DNA of 36,541 bases from Prochlorococcus sp. scB241_528N17 (GTDB lineage Bacteria; Cyanobacteriota; Cyanobacteriia; PCC-6307; Cyanobiaceae): the NCBI GenBank assembly GCA_000634735.1, contig JFLG01000085.1, positions 1 through 36,541 on the forward strand. Direction: 5' to 3'. The notes under the pieces were generated by a model that was not told the DNA's origin, ran no database searches, and saw only the letters and a list, made by a program, of their open reading frames with translations. Both the position numbers and the translations under genes were made by a program. This document shows positions 1 through 9,348 of the stretch, one piece after another (position 1 is the first letter of the stretch; each line of letters opens with the position of its first letter).

Positions 1-599
1 AAAAAATACCAATTAAATAAAGCAATAGAATTACTATCCATAATCTCACTGAAATGATTTATTTGAGAAGCTGGATCAGCAAGATGTTCCAAAACATCAA
101 GGCAAACTATCGTATCAAATTTAGATATTTGTGTATCTTGAATTGTCTTGCAAAAAGTAAGTTTATTTTCGACTGCTAATTTCTTGGCCCTGTATTCAAC
201 AAAGTTTCTATTTGTCTCATTAATATCTACAAAAAAAACATGCTCAACTTTTGAAGACATAGCGTTAGCTAAGGCATGCGTTCCAATACCTCCTCCAAAA
301 TCTAACACCAAATCTCTAGAAAATCTTTGCTGAAGTTTTAAAGTATCAGCGATATAGTCCTTGCTTGTGATATGCCAAGCAGCTAAATCAGCTACATGCC
401 GATCTCCAACTATTTCAGTATAAAAATCCGATACATCATTCAAAGCATCTCCAGGATGTGAATTTGCCAAATTCATCTTTGCATTTGCAAGGAATCCATC
501 TAAATCACATTCTCTAATAGATAAGTATTCCATTAAATGTGATTTCAAATTAAAAGCATTGTCTAAAAACTCTTTTAAAATAATATTGTTGTTCTTCAA
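1..599 (-). CDS. Class I SAM-dependent methyltransferase, partial (3' end outside window)
   Basis: Reading leftwards from the start, this frame stays open to the window edge, so the C-terminus is missing. A glycine-rich SAM-binding loop (VLDFGGGIGTHALANAM) is followed by an acidic strand end (VFFVDINE) and a motif IV-like stretch (DTIVCLDVLEHL). That is the order seen in class I methyltransferases. The DVLEH segment resembles UbiE/Coq5-type and small-molecule methyltransferases. The substrate cannot be told. I chose TTG at 597-599 because the residues before the first ATG (531-533) look coding (KNNNIILKEFLDNAF) and an in-frame stop lies just upstream. An ATG start at 533 is the alternative. 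It is divergent from truB across about 75 bp, so the promoters must lie back to back. Confidence 0.75.
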   Translation of the reverse strand, partial: MKNNNIILKEFLDNAFNLKSHLMEYLSIRECDLDGFLANAKMNLANSHPGDALNDVSDFYTEIVGDRHVADLAAWHITSKDYIADTLKLQQRFSRDLVLDFGGGIGTHALANAMSSKVEHVFFVDINETNRNFVEYRAKKLAVENKLTFCKTIQDTQISKFDTIVCLDVLEHLADPASQINHFSEIMDSNSIALFNWYF

Positions 600-675
600 T
601 TTCTTACTCTAAACTTCCAATAACAAAATCATAGGATGGTTATAAATCTTTCTCAAAGTATTCTTAATATTAAAA

Positions 676-1593
676 ATGGAAACTAAAGATGGATTCTTAG
701 TAATTAATAAAGAAAAAGGATGTACCTCTCATGATTGTGTTAAACAAATAAGAAAGTTACTTAATACGAAAAAGGTCGGTCACACAGGAACTCTTGACCC
801 AGAAGTTATAGGAATATTACCAATCGCGATAGGCAGTGCAACAAGATTTATTCAATATCTCCCCCAGGGTAAAACTTACATAGGACAAATTAAATTAGGG
901 ATAAGAACTAACACTGATGATATTCACGGAAAAATAATTAATCAAAAAAGTTGGCCTGAAATCAGTTATGAAAAATTAGATCAATACTTAAATAGATTTA
1001 GAGGAATTATTAAACAAATTCCGCCGAAAGTATCTAGTGTGCACGTTAATGGTGAGAGAGCTTATAAGAAATCTTTCAGGAATGAAGTTTTTGAATTAGC
1101 ACCAAGAGAAGTAAAAATAGACGAACTTACTTTAATGAAATGGGACCAAATAAACGGAATCATAGAAATAAAAATCAAATGTTCAGCTGGCACATACATA
1201 AGAGCAATTGCAAGAGATTTAGGAGAAGTTCTTAATTCCGAGGGTTGCCTTCTACAACTAAAAAGAATTTCAGCTTGTGGCTTTGATGAACAAAACTCGA
1301 TAAAAATATCTGAGATGGAAAAATTAGGGGAAAGCTCGAAAAATTTTATTATTCCAATAATTTCTGCTCTTAACCACATTTCAACCTTTGTCTTAAATAA
1401 TGAAGAAGAAATCAATTTTTGGCAAACTGGAAGAGCAATTAAAGTTGATATTAATTACTTCCAGGAAAGCAAATCTTTTGACTACAAAAAACCCATAAAA
1501 GTAATTGATAAAAAAGAAACACTGCTTGGGATAGGCTTCTTAAATAAAAATCAAACTACTATAAATCCAAAATTAGTCCTGAATGCTAAATAA
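676..1593 (+). CDS. truB: tRNA pseudouridine(55) synthase TruB
   Basis: TruB isomerises U55 to pseudouridine in the T-loop of tRNAs. The 305-residue protein has the usual TruB length. The catalytic motif [16 protein letters not shown] places the catalytic aspartate at about residue 41. It is followed by a conserved ATRFIQYL segment and the [19 protein letters not shown] stretch typical of TruB. A later [16 protein letters not shown] block is another family signature. The start is the ATG at 676, and the protein begins directly with the conserved [10 protein letters not shown] strand. The gene stops 3 bp before the convergent SpoIID-like gene ends. The tRNA-Val gene in this window carries TTCGAAT in its T-loop, the kind of target this enzyme modifies. 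Confidence 0.97.
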   Translation: METKDGFLVINKEKGCTSHDCVKQIRKLLNTKKVGHTGTLDPEVIGILPIAIGSATRFIQYLPQGKTYIGQIKLGIRTNTDDIHGKIINQKSWPEISYEKLDQYLNRFRGIIKQIPPKVSSVHVNGERAYKKSFRNEVFELAPREVKIDELTLMKWDQINGIIEIKIKCSAGTYIRAIARDLGEVLNSEGCLLQLKRISACGFDEQNSIKISEMEKLGESSKNFIIPIISALNHISTFVLNNEEEINFWQTGRAIKVDINYFQESKSFDYKKPIKVIDKKETLLGIGFLNKNQTTINPKLVLNAK

Positions 1594-1596
1594 TTT

Positions 1597-2772
1597 CTAT
1601 AGGTAATCTTTTCTAAATGGTTTAATCTGCACACCTCTATAAAAATGCTTTAATATTCTCTCAGCTTTTTGACCTCTAGACGCCAGATATCTAGCGCCCC
1701 ATTGACTCATTCCTACTCCATGGCCTGATCCCTGACCAAAAACTATCAAACCTTTTCTTTTGGGAAATTTATTGTTTAATTCTTCCTCAAAAAATTTAAA
1801 TCTCACAAAATTACTTTTGAGGCCTAATCTTTTTCTTAAAGCTACACCAGATATTTGATCAGAACCATAAGCCCCAATAAGTTTTACATTTTTTACCCTT
1901 CCGGTACTAGTAATTTCGAGAATCTCTATTTTTTTTAAACCTCCAATCTTGGGAAACAAATCTATTAATTCATTACTTGAAATCTTTTTTTGCCATCTAA
2001 ATTTTGGATTATTTTTATCAAAATCTTTCACACTTGATAAATATGGATATTTATTCTTCCATACATCTTGACTATTTTCAGTCATCCCACCTGAGCTACT
2101 ATGAAATAATGCATTAATTAATTTATCTTTATACGTCAAAACCAAAGATCTGGTACTTTTAACGGCTCTTATAGTTTTATAAGTTCTTGACTCCAACCCG
2201 TTATAGACTTGATTTTTCTGGGTTGAATCTATATCAAATAAATTATTTCCCTTTTGCTTTAAAGCATAAGTTCTTGAGGCAATTGCTTGTGCTTTTAATG
2301 CTTCAATAGGCCATTTTGTTGGCATCTCAGAGCCCACTACACTACTTAAGTATTTCTCTATTCCTAAAACATTAACTACCAATATTTCAGAATCAAGTAC
2401 GAAGAGATTAAGCTTACCAGAAAATCTTTTCTGACCTACCCATATCCCTCTTCCATCAAAGGATCTAATTTGTAATTGTTGATTACTTTTTAAGTCATAT
2501 TTCTTTAGTTTATTTTTATCAAAATATAAAATTTTTCTATTTTTCTCATTTTTCACAGTTAAGCCTTTTATTTTTTTACTTGAAAAAAATTCCCCCTCTA
2601 TTATTAAAGGAATTGATCTATCTGATCTAATCCTTAAATTATTATTTTTTGATATCAAAACTCTAATTCTTGGCTCTCTAGATGCAAAAACACTTTGACT
2701 ATGAAAAACACAAATAAATAAAATAGTAATCAGGTAAAATTTACTATAATAATTTTTCAATTTAAGTATCAC
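1597..2772 (-). CDS. SpoIID/LytB-domain protein, probable peptidoglycan-active exported protein
   Basis: The N-terminus has a basic start and a hydrophobic stretch (about residues 10-30) ending near VFASREP, consistent with a Sec signal peptide or anchor. The SpoIID domain signature EMPTKWPIEALKAQAIASRT lies around residues 150-170. The family C-terminal block GQGSGHGVGMSQWGARYLA lies near residue 350. In Bacillus SpoIID the Glu of the EMP..WP motif is catalytic for lytic transglycosylase activity, and it is retained here. In cyanobacteria the family is present without sporulation, so a role in wall remodelling or amidase control is inference. It is divergent from rnz and convergent with truB, with a 3 bp gap. 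Confidence 0.9.
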   Translation of the reverse strand: MILKLKNYYSKFYLITILFICVFHSQSVFASREPRIRVLISKNNNLRIRSDRSIPLIIEGEFFSSKKIKGLTVKNEKNRKILYFDKNKLKKYDLKSNQQLQIRSFDGRGIWVGQKRFSGKLNLFVLDSEILVVNVLGIEKYLSSVVGSEMPTKWPIEALKAQAIASRTYALKQKGNNLFDIDSTQKNQVYNGLESRTYKTIRAVKSTRSLVLTYKDKLINALFHSSSGGMTENSQDVWKNKYPYLSSVKDFDKNNPKFRWQKKISSNELIDLFPKIGGLKKIEILEITSTGRVKNVKLIGAYGSDQISGVALRKRLGLKSNFVRFKFFEEELNNKFPKRKGLIVFGQGSGHGVGMSQWGARYLASRGQKAERILKHFYRGVQIKPFRKDYL

Positions 2773-2861
2773 TTTGTTTAAAAAACAAATGCTTAATTTG
2801 CCTAAGTTTGACTAAAAGTATAGATTTAATCCAGATATAAAAATAAAAATATCATAAATAA

Positions 2862-3800
2862 GTGAATATCACCTTCTTAGGAACAAGCTCAGGAGTCCCA
2901 TCCTTAACGAGAAATGTTTCTTCCCTAGCACTTAAATTATCACAATCATCAGAAGTTTGGCTTTTTGATTGTGGAGAGGGAACGCAACATCAAATAATGA
3001 AAAGCAATATTAAATCTTCACAAATCAAGAAAATATTTATTACACATATGCATGGAGATCATATTTATGGTTTACCTGGACTTTTGGCTACCTTAGGTTT
3101 ATCAGGAAATAGTAAGGGTATTGAAATTTACGGCCCTTCAGAGTTGAGAAGTTTTATAAATTCTGCACTTAAAAGTAGTTTTTGCAAATTATCGTTCCCA
3201 TTACATTTTGTGGAAGTTGAAAATTTTGCATCAGGAAATAAAATCCTATTTGAAAACAGCAAAATAAAAGTAAACTGCGCTTGTCTTAAACATAAAATAC
3301 CTGCTTATGGTTATCGAGTTAGTGAAAAAGATAAACCAGGTATATTTGATATCAAAAAAGCAGAGTTTCTAAAAATAGCACCTGGACCAATTTATTCAGA
3401 ACTCCAACAAGGTAAAAAAGTAGTATTAGCAGATGGTAGGACATTTGATGGAAAAGAATTCTGTGGCCCCCCTAGAGAGGGTGAAAGTTTTGTTTATTGC
3501 ACAGATACAGTCTTTAGTGAATCAGCTGTTTCACTATCAAAAAATGCCGATTTACTCGTACATGAATCGACTTTTTCAGAGGAGGATGAAAGCATGGCAT
3601 ACGAAAAATTACATTCCACAACAATCATGGCCGCCAAAACAGCATTATTATCTAACACAAAAAAATTAATTATTACTCATTTAAGTCCAAGATATACCAA
3701 TAAAAACGCAATTACTCCAAGCGATTTGCTTAAAGAGGCTCAAAAAGTTTTTCCAAATACTCAGCTTGCAAAAGATTTTTTAACGGCGGAAATAAAATAA
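2862..3800 (+). CDS. rnz: Ribonuclease Z (tRNA 3' endonuclease)
   Basis: This is a 312-residue, short-form RNase Z of the metallo-beta-lactamase fold. The zinc motif HMHGDH (H62, H64, D66, H67) is intact. The N-terminal FLGTSSGVPSLTRNVSS and LFDCGEGTQHQI blocks are classic for the family. Later blocks are GPPREGESFVYCTDT (metal Asp), LVHESTF and the C-terminal ITHLSPRY His. The enzyme cuts tRNA precursors after the discriminator base. That suits this genome, because the tRNA-Val gene at 9349-9420 has no encoded CCA. The start is GTG at 2862, since the conserved first strand NITFLGT follows at once. Confidence 0.97.
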   Translation: MNITFLGTSSGVPSLTRNVSSLALKLSQSSEVWLFDCGEGTQHQIMKSNIKSSQIKKIFITHMHGDHIYGLPGLLATLGLSGNSKGIEIYGPSELRSFINSALKSSFCKLSFPLHFVEVENFASGNKILFENSKIKVNCACLKHKIPAYGYRVSEKDKPGIFDIKKAEFLKIAPGPIYSELQQGKKVVLADGRTFDGKEFCGPPREGESFVYCTDTVFSESAVSLSKNADLLVHESTFSEEDESMAYEKLHSTTIMAAKTALLSNTKKLIITHLSPRYTNKNAITPSDLLKEAQKVFPNTQLAKDFLTAEIK

Positions 3801-3874
3801 ACTGCAACAGTTCGTTAGCAGGAGCGTTGTAAATGACCAACCCATGAAATAATAGTCTTAGGTTTTTCTATTTG

Positions 3875-4435
3875 ATGTCGATCGAAATGGTCTCTATTTT
3901 TTCATCACTACATAAGTCTTGTAAAAGACTATTTATTTTTCTTCCATTAATTATTGGGTTACTTATCAATCCAATATCTGCAAATGCACTTTATCCTAGT
4001 GATCCTTCATCAGTTGACGTTCTAAAAGATGATCTTCACGGTGCTGACCTTCATAATACCGAATATGTTAAATATGATTTATCTAATCAAGATTTAGGAG
4101 AAGCTAATCTTCAAGGCGCATATATGAGTGTAACTACAGCCAAAAACTCTAGTTTTAAAGGAGCCAATATGACAGACCTCATAGCATATGCAACACGCTT
4201 CGATAATGCTGACTTTACTGATGCAAATCTTACTAATGGTGAGCTAATGAAAAGTGTTTTTGATGGTGCAATTATTGATGGGGCAGACTTTACTGATGCA
4301 AATCTTGATCTTTCTCAAAGAAAATCATTATGTGAAAGAGCTAGTGGAACTAACTCACAAACTGGAGTTAATACAATTGATAGTCTTGAATGCACTGGCT
4401 TAAAAGGTTACATGCCTCCAAAGCCAAAAGCATAA
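3875..4435 (+). CDS. Exported pentapeptide-repeat protein
   Basis: The protein begins with a basic and hydrophobic export signal (KSCKRLFIFLPLIIGLLINP) and a likely cleavage after ISANA. The mature part holds A(D/N)LXX-type pentapeptide repeats, such as GADLH, GEANLQGA, GANMTD, NADFTDANLTN and GADFTDANLD. These should fold as a short right-handed beta helix. Two Cys near the C-terminus (SLCERA, SLECTG) could form a disulfide, as seen in cyanobacterial lumenal members. The location is inferred to be periplasm or thylakoid lumen, and the function is unknown. I use ATG 3875; TTG 3872 just before it and ATG 3890 are alternatives. A strong terminator follows at 4472. Confidence 0.85.
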   Translation: MSIEMVSIFSSLHKSCKRLFIFLPLIIGLLINPISANALYPSDPSSVDVLKDDLHGADLHNTEYVKYDLSNQDLGEANLQGAYMSVTTAKNSSFKGANMTDLIAYATRFDNADFTDANLTNGELMKSVFDGAIIDGADFTDANLDLSQRKSLCERASGTNSQTGVNTIDSLECTGLKGYMPPKPKA

Positions 4436-4444
4436 TATTTAAAG

Positions 4445-4813
4445 CTAACCAATTTCAGAAGGGAAAATATTACCAGGCTCTTTTGAGCCTGGTTTTTTGC
4501 TATACCACCATTCTTGTATATCAGAAGAAAATTTCTTTGAAAAAAGAGTTATAACTGTCTCTACAGGTTTTGATCCAGGCTCCAAAATCTGAACTGAGTA
4601 AGATGGGCATTTTCTTGAAGCCATATCAGCAACTAACCTAGATCCTATTCTTCTCCAACTAGGCTCCTTACTTCTCCAAGCAAGCCTTGAGCAGGGCCAA
4701 GGTAACTCTTCCCTATCATAAAGTCTGCAACATGGGCCAATTACCTTATAACTGTACTGACCTCCATAACTTGATTGAACACTGCCAGTCTTGAAAAATT
4801 CAAATTTATCCAT
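4445..4813 (-). CDS. Conserved hypothetical protein with CC and Cys motifs
   Basis: A 122-residue soluble protein, rich in Arg, Trp and Ser, with an early YGGQYSYKVIGPCCRLYD block and further Cys (PWPCSRL, RKCPSYS). I do not recognise a named family. The compact, well-ordered sequence and non-random composition mark it as a real gene, probably cyanobacterial. The only useful Met before the YGG block is the ATG at 4811-4813. Two features are odd. The ferredoxin terminator ends four bases before this start codon, and the plus-strand terminator of the pentapeptide gene lies inside its last codons. The pair of Cys groups could bind metal, but spacing is irregular. Confidence 0.75.
   Translation of the reverse strand: MDKFEFFKTGSVQSSYGGQYSYKVIGPCCRLYDREELPWPCSRLAWRSKEPSWRRIGSRLVADMASRKCPSYSVQILEPGSKPVETVITLFSKKFSSDIQEWWYSKKPGSKEPGNIFPSEIG
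4472..4498 (+). terminator. Rho-independent terminator of the pentapeptide gene
   Basis: Perfect 9-bp inverted repeat ACCAGGCTC (4472-4480), TTTT loop, GAGCCTGGT (4485-4493), running into a T-tract to 4498. It sits 37 bases after the plus-strand stop codon. It lies wholly inside the 3' coding end of the convergent minus-strand gene. Confidence 0.9.
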
Positions 4814-4817
4814 TTAC

Positions 4818-4845
4818 AAAAAAAGCCACCTTCATAGAGGGTGGC
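4818..4845 (-). terminator. Rho-independent terminator of petF
   Basis: On the minus strand GCCACC pairs with GGTGGC (4840-4845 with 4825-4830) across a 9-base loop and is followed by seven T (4824-4818). It lies 46 bases after the ferredoxin stop and directly before the ATG of the next minus-strand gene. Confidence 0.85.
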
Positions 4846-4890
4846 AGAGAAATAATAAATAATCAACTTAAAAAAGTTAAATTTTTATAA

Positions 4891-5190
4891 TTAGTACAAT
4901 TCTTCCTCAGCATGAGTTGAAATTGTTACGTCAGATGTTGGATAAGCAACACAAGTAAGAACAAAACCAGCTTCTAATTGATCGTCATCCAAGAAACTTT
5001 GATCAGACTGATCAACACTACCTGAAGTAACTTTTCCAGCACATGTTGAACATGCTCCAGCTCTGCAGGAATAAGGAAGGTCGATACCTTGTTCTTCAGC
5101 CGCATCGAGGATGTATTGGTCATCAGGTACTTCAATAGTTGAATTGAGACCTTCACCTTCGCTGATGAGAGTAACTTTGTAAGAAGCCAT
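4891..5190 (-). CDS. petF: Plant-type [2Fe-2S] ferredoxin
   Basis: A 99-residue ferredoxin of the photosynthetic type that accepts electrons from photosystem I and passes them to FNR and other reductases. The cluster ligands are C42, C47, C50 ([14 protein letters not shown]) and C80 ([10 protein letters not shown]), in the exact spacing of the family. The acidic surface and EEELY C-terminus are also typical. It has its own terminator (4818-4845) and a 134-bp upstream gap containing an inverted repeat, so it is probably transcribed alone. The start ATG gives the normal MASYKV N-terminus. Confidence 0.97.
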   Translation of the reverse strand: MASYKVTLISEGEGLNSTIEVPDDQYILDAAEEQGIDLPYSCRAGACSTCAGKVTSGSVDQSDQSFLDDDQLEAGFVLTCVAYPTSDVTISTHAEEELY

Positions 5191-5239
5191 TTAAATAATA
5201 AATTGTTGGTAATTAATACCTATCAAATACATTTTTAAC

Positions 5240-5254
5240 ATCGATTAGGTCGAT
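5240..5254. promoter_or_regulatory. Inverted repeat upstream of petF
   Basis: ATCGA-TTAGG-TCGAT forms a symmetric 5-5-5 palindrome about 50 bases upstream of the petF start. It could be an operator or near the transcription start. No regulator is known to me for this motif; the assignment is weak. Confidence 0.3.
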
Positions 5255-5324
5255 ATGTGAGATTTTGAAGTAAAAAATGACACAATAAAATGTATTAAAG
5301 AGTATAGATAAGAAAAACTTATAT

Positions 5325-6236
5325 TTAGGTCTGATTGCTGGCTTTTTGCGCAGAAATGCATGCCCAATCTTTTCTAGTTGTTATATCCAATAATTTCAAG
5401 TCATTCTTAACTATAATTTTTATAATTTCATCCTTTTGAGAATTCAGAATTCCACTGAAAATGACTTCCCCATTGTTTCTCAAGCACTTATAGATATTTG
5501 GAATCATTCCTTTTATTACTTCGGCAAGAATATTGCATAAAACAAAATCAAATTGTGTGAGTTGATTTTTTAAAATTACCTCATTAAAAGATCCCAAATA
5601 TGTATTTAAATTGTTTAAATCACCGAAATTTAATTGGAAATTAGATTTTGTTGAATTTATAGCTAAATAATCATTATCTACTGCATAAACCTCTTTAGCG
5701 CCGAGCAATCTTGCGGCGACACTCAAAATACCGCTACCACTCCCAATATCTAATATCTTTTTATCAGAAAAGAAAATATTCTCCATTTTTTCCAAGCAAA
5801 GATAAGTCGAAGGGTGACTTCCTGTACCAAAGGCTGCTCCAGGATCAATTTTTATGATTTTTTTATCTTTAAACTTTTCATTTAGACTCATCCAACAAGG
5901 CAATATTAAAAAATGATTTCCTACTAACTCAGGCGCCCAATATTTCTTCCAGCTTGTCAACCAATCCTCCTCTTTAATAATACTCCAATCAAAAATTTGA
6001 TTCTTAGGGGCATTAATATTTAGAAAATTGCTAATTATGTTTTCAAAATCACACCTAGAACTCTCCCCCCAATCATCGACTGGAAGCCATATATTCATCT
6101 CTTTTTTATTTTCATTTTTAATTAAATATTCAAATGAAAAACTAAATATTCCCAGCTCATTTAATTTCCAAATAATCATTTCTTCTGAATCACTTTCTAT
6201 CAGAAAAGTTAGTTTATACCAATCTTTAATTGCCAT
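5325..6236 (-). CDS. prmA: Ribosomal protein L11 methyltransferase PrmA
   Basis: PrmA trimethylates ribosomal protein L11 using SAM. The protein has 303 residues, the family length. The linker motif [14 protein letters not shown] (about 131-144) leads into the SAM loop [20 protein letters not shown] (about 160-179). The acidic end of the next strand is YAVDND, and NILAEVI matches the motif IV region ([11 protein letters not shown]). The N-terminal 90 residues are the L11-binding domain, with a W-rich stretch ([12 protein letters not shown]). It follows serA on the same strand with a 17-bp gap, so the two are likely co-transcribed. The methyltransferase is non-essential in many bacteria. Confidence 0.96.
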   Translation of the reverse strand: MAIKDWYKLTFLIESDSEEMIIWKLNELGIFSFSFEYLIKNENKKEMNIWLPVDDWGESSRCDFENIISNFLNINAPKNQIFDWSIIKEEDWLTSWKKYWAPELVGNHFLILPCWMSLNEKFKDKKIIKIDPGAAFGTGSHPSTYLCLEKMENIFFSDKKILDIGSGSGILSVAARLLGAKEVYAVDNDYLAINSTKSNFQLNFGDLNNLNTYLGSFNEVILKNQLTQFDFVLCNILAEVIKGMIPNIYKCLRNNGEVIFSGILNSQKDEIIKIIVKNDLKLLDITTRKDWACISAQKASNQT

Positions 6237-6253
6237 TAATAGAGCTGGCCTCT

Positions 6254-7840
6254 TTATAGAGTAACTGGATTAGCGTTGGTAATTCCCTCTACTTCAATAA
6301 TGGTGTCAAGCAACTTATTAGGAATTGGATCATCAATACTTAGAACCATAACAGCTTCACCTCTAACAATTTTGCGCCCAACTTGCATCGAGGCAATATT
6401 TACATTATTGCTACCTAATAAAGAACCAAGCTTGCCAATAATACCAGGCATATCCCTGTGCCTAGTAACCAGCATGTATCTACTTGGCGATACATTAACA
6501 GGATATTGATCAATACTAATAATTCTTAATTCCCCATCAGCAAAAATGCTTCCTGCTACGCTATGGTCCCCATTATCTCCATAAGTGGTTAACTGAAGCG
6601 ACCCACTAGCAAATTCTGGTCTAGCCTCATCTTTATTCTCGACTACCGAAATACCTCTTGAATCTGCTTCTAGAGAAGCATTCACATAATTAATCCTATC
6701 TCCCAAAGCTTTACTAAGAAGACCTTTTAGACTAGCTATTATTAATGGCTGAGAAGGATGTTGAACAAATTCACCTTGAAGCTTTACTTCTAGTTTTTGA
6801 ATCTGCCCACCTGAAAGCTGGCTTATAAGCAGTCCCATTGTTTCAGCCAACTGCAAATGAGGTTTTAGACTATCCATAATATCAGGGCTCAAACCTGGAA
6901 TATTTACTGCAGTTCTAGCCGATAAACCAAGCAAGACATCTCTTATTTGTTCTGCAACATCAACAGCTACATTTACTTGTGCTTCCCGTGTAGATGCTCC
7001 TAAATGTGGGGTAAGTATAAGATTCTTTTCAACCTTCAAAAGTGGTGAATTAGATTCTAAAGGTTCTTTAGAAAAGACATCTATTGCAGCACCTGCAATC
7101 AATGATTGATTTAAAGCTTGTGCTAATGCCTCTTCATCAATTAAGCCTCCTCGAGCACAATTAATCAATTTTGCGCTACTTTTCATACTTTTAAGTACGT
7201 CTATATTTACTAAATTCTCTGTCTCTGGTGTACGAGGCAAATGCAAAGTTACATAATCAGATTGTTTGAATAAATCCTCTAGTTCAGATAGTTTAACTTG
7301 TATTTGTTGAGCCCTTTCAGTTGATACAAAGGGATCATATCCGTAAACTTCCATTCCTAATGCATTAGCAACTTTCGCTACATGAGCACCAATTTTCCCT
7401 AAACCTACTACACCTAATTTCTTCTTATAAAGCTCATTACCAACAAATTTCTTTCTTTCCCATTTACCTGACAAAGTACTACTGTTAGCAATTGGAATAT
7501 GTCTAGATAAAGCCAACATCATAGCTATAGTATGTTCAGCAGCAGCTATTGTGTTGCCTCCAGGAGAATTAACAACAAGAACTCCTTTTTGCGTAGCAGC
7601 TTTAACATCTACATTATCAACTCCAACTCCTGCTCTTCCAATAATTCTCAGTTTACTTGAAGAGTTAATAATTTCTTCGGTCACTTGAGTTCCAGAGCGA
7701 ATCATTAAAGCATCATAATCTTGAATTATGGAAGCTAGCTCAGAGTCTGAGATTCCTATCTTCTGATCAACCTGAGCAACTTGTGAAAGAATATCGATTC
7801 CTGTTTGATCAATTGGATCTGTAATGAGAACTTTTGTCAT
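6254..7840 (-). CDS. serA: D-3-phosphoglycerate dehydrogenase
   Basis: SerA oxidises 3-phosphoglycerate to 3-phosphohydroxypyruvate, the first step of serine synthesis. At 528 residues it is the long form. It has the N-terminal substrate part and the NAD-binding Rossmann motif [14 protein letters not shown]. The catalytic blocks [13 protein letters not shown] (Arg), DVFSKEPL (Glu region) and TPHLGAST (His) follow. A middle regulatory (ASB) domain comes next, then a C-terminal ACT domain ([20 protein letters not shown]). The ACT domain suggests feedback control by serine. The start ATG at 7838-7840 gives MTKVLITDP, the normal N-terminus. It leads the serA-prmA pair and is divergent from the gene at 7940 across 99 bp. 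Confidence 0.97.
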   Translation of the reverse strand: MTKVLITDPIDQTGIDILSQVAQVDQKIGISDSELASIIQDYDALMIRSGTQVTEEIINSSSKLRIIGRAGVGVDNVDVKAATQKGVLVVNSPGGNTIAAAEHTIAMMLALSRHIPIANSSTLSGKWERKKFVGNELYKKKLGVVGLGKIGAHVAKVANALGMEVYGYDPFVSTERAQQIQVKLSELEDLFKQSDYVTLHLPRTPETENLVNIDVLKSMKSSAKLINCARGGLIDEEALAQALNQSLIAGAAIDVFSKEPLESNSPLLKVEKNLILTPHLGASTREAQVNVAVDVAEQIRDVLLGLSARTAVNIPGLSPDIMDSLKPHLQLAETMGLLISQLSGGQIQKLEVKLQGEFVQHPSQPLIIASLKGLLSKALGDRINYVNASLEADSRGISVVENKDEARPEFASGSLQLTTYGDNGDHSVAGSIFADGELRIISIDQYPVNVSPSRYMLVTRHRDMPGIIGKLGSLLGSNNVNIASMQVGRKIVRGEAVMVLSIDDPIPNKLLDTIIEVEGITNANPVTL

Positions 7841-7939
7841 TTAAGATTGGTTCTTTAATCTTTTACTTTAACTTAATCTATAGTGTATGTATCTTATTTT
7901 ATTAATTTGAATAACACACAAACATTTGAGGATTGAAAT

Positions 7940-8506
7940 TTGACTAAAAGTATTGTGATATTTGAAGACATTGATAAATGTATCCAACTATTTGAAGTTT
8001 TCAACGAAAAATCAGTAATGCTCTCTGAAGCTATTTTGATCCCACCAAAAAGTGAGAAAATATTATCACATGAAACAGAATTGCTAAATGCGAAAGCAAA
8101 TACCTTATTCAAATCTCAAAAGTTTGAAGATATAAGATTTTTAAATCCAAAACTTGATAGAAAGATTAGACAAAAAGAAATGGGTAGATGGCTAATGCCA
8201 TTTGGTTTTATAGCTGGAATAGCTTTTTCTAATATGACAAATTTATCTACTTTCAGTTTTCTTGGTTTGAATAATATCGGTGAATCTCTCATTGGAGGAC
8301 TTTTAGGAATGGGTTCAGGCTATTTAGGTAGTGTTGTTTCTTCCGCGAGTATCAACATTAATAGAAATAAAGAGTTGAGACCAATTATTAATTTTAATAA
8401 AGAGGGTAAATGGCTTGTTCTGCTTGAAAATCAAATTGGAACTGAATTACCTTGGGCTTTGATAAAACAATCAGAAGCAAAAGATATAATTTTTTTAGAA
8501 GGATAA
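7940..8506 (+). CDS. Conserved membrane protein of unknown function, upstream of PSII S4 protein
   Basis: A 188-residue protein. A soluble N-terminal half (residues 1-75) is followed by a basic KLDRKIRQKEMGRW segment, then a glycine-rich hydrophobic pair of helices (about 90-140, containing SLIGGLLGMGSGYLGS). A soluble C-terminal tail follows. I do not recognise a named domain. The start is TTG at 7940, supported by a GAGG Shine-Dalgarno at 7928-7931, eight bases upstream; no ATG lies earlier in frame. The stop codon directly abuts the ATG of the PSII S4-domain gene, so the two form one transcription unit. This suggests a link to thylakoid or ribosome-associated work, but that is inference. 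Confidence 0.85.
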   Translation: MTKSIVIFEDIDKCIQLFEVFNEKSVMLSEAILIPPKSEKILSHETELLNAKANTLFKSQKFEDIRFLNPKLDRKIRQKEMGRWLMPFGFIAGIAFSNMTNLSTFSFLGLNNIGESLIGGLLGMGSGYLGSVVSSASININRNKELRPIINFNKEGKWLVLLENQIGTELPWALIKQSEAKDIIFLEG

Positions 8507-9298
8507 ATGATTGACTTAAAAGAAATCTTAATAAATTCAAACTACAAAAAAGAAACTGAGGAATTAATAAATATTGCTAACTTAGCTTACAAACACTGGG
8601 AAACTTATTGGACTGGGTTTAATTCAACTTATGTTTGCGAGGAGATTTTAAAAGATTTTGAAAATTTAAATGATTTCAAATTTTTTATTTATGGAGGATT
8701 CTCCTCTTCTCAAAGATCTAGGATAGCTTGCTTTAGAGGAGATAGCATTCCTGAAGAGGTTGCGCTAAAAAGTAATTTTCCAGCTCAAGGAATAAAAATT
8801 AATGGCAATTTTTTATTTGATAATGCTACACAAGATGACTTTAGATCCCTCTTAATTAAAAATGGGGTGAATCAAAGCAAAGTAGGAGATATATGGACTA
8901 CTGGCGATAGGGGAGCACAAGGGATAATTGATAATTTAGATATTGAGCATCTAGATGAAAAGATTTTTTATTTAAGAGACGTAAAAGTAAAAATTAATGT
9001 AGTAGGTATAGATGAATTACAAATACCTTCTGGAAGAACAAAAAAACTTGTCAATACAGTAGAAGCTTCTACAAGATTAGATGCTATAGCTTCAGCAGGC
9101 TTTAGGGTATCACGAACCAAAATCATTGAAAGGATAGAAAATGGAATGCTCAGATTAAATGGAAGCAAAGTTAATAAACCAACTGTTAATCTAAAAATTG
9201 GTGACAAACTAGAACTTGAAAATAAAGGATTTATTGAAATTCTAAATTTAGAAATAACCAAAAGAGAACGATGGAAAGTTAAATTACTTAGAAAATGA
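8507..9298 (+). CDS. Photosystem II S4-domain RNA-binding protein
   Basis: The 263-residue protein has the YlmH-like layout. An N-terminal alpha/beta part with RIACFRGDSI and ALKSNFPAQGIKINGNF blocks is followed by a GDIWTTGDRGAQGIID segment. A C-terminal S4 RNA-binding domain comes last (about 185-245; STRLDAIASAGFRVSRTKI, MLRLNGSKVNKPTVNL). Cyanobacterial and plastid proteins of this kind are named photosystem II S4-domain proteins. Bacterial YlmH relatives act on stalled large ribosomal subunits. The ATG immediately follows the upstream stop. I am confident of the family, less so of any photosystem role. Confidence 0.92.
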   Translation: MIDLKEILINSNYKKETEELINIANLAYKHWETYWTGFNSTYVCEEILKDFENLNDFKFFIYGGFSSSQRSRIACFRGDSIPEEVALKSNFPAQGIKINGNFLFDNATQDDFRSLLIKNGVNQSKVGDIWTTGDRGAQGIIDNLDIEHLDEKIFYLRDVKVKINVVGIDELQIPSGRTKKLVNTVEASTRLDAIASAGFRVSRTKIIERIENGMLRLNGSKVNKPTVNLKIGDKLELENKGFIEILNLEITKRERWKVKLLRK

Positions 9299-9348
9299 AA
9301 CGCAACCTGCTATTTTCTTATAAGGGGAATAAAAAATTTCTTCAATTT

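Noticed and set aside
148..333. A plus-strand 61-residue frame at the left end
   Set aside because: It lies opposite the clear methyltransferase reading on the minus strand and has no family features.
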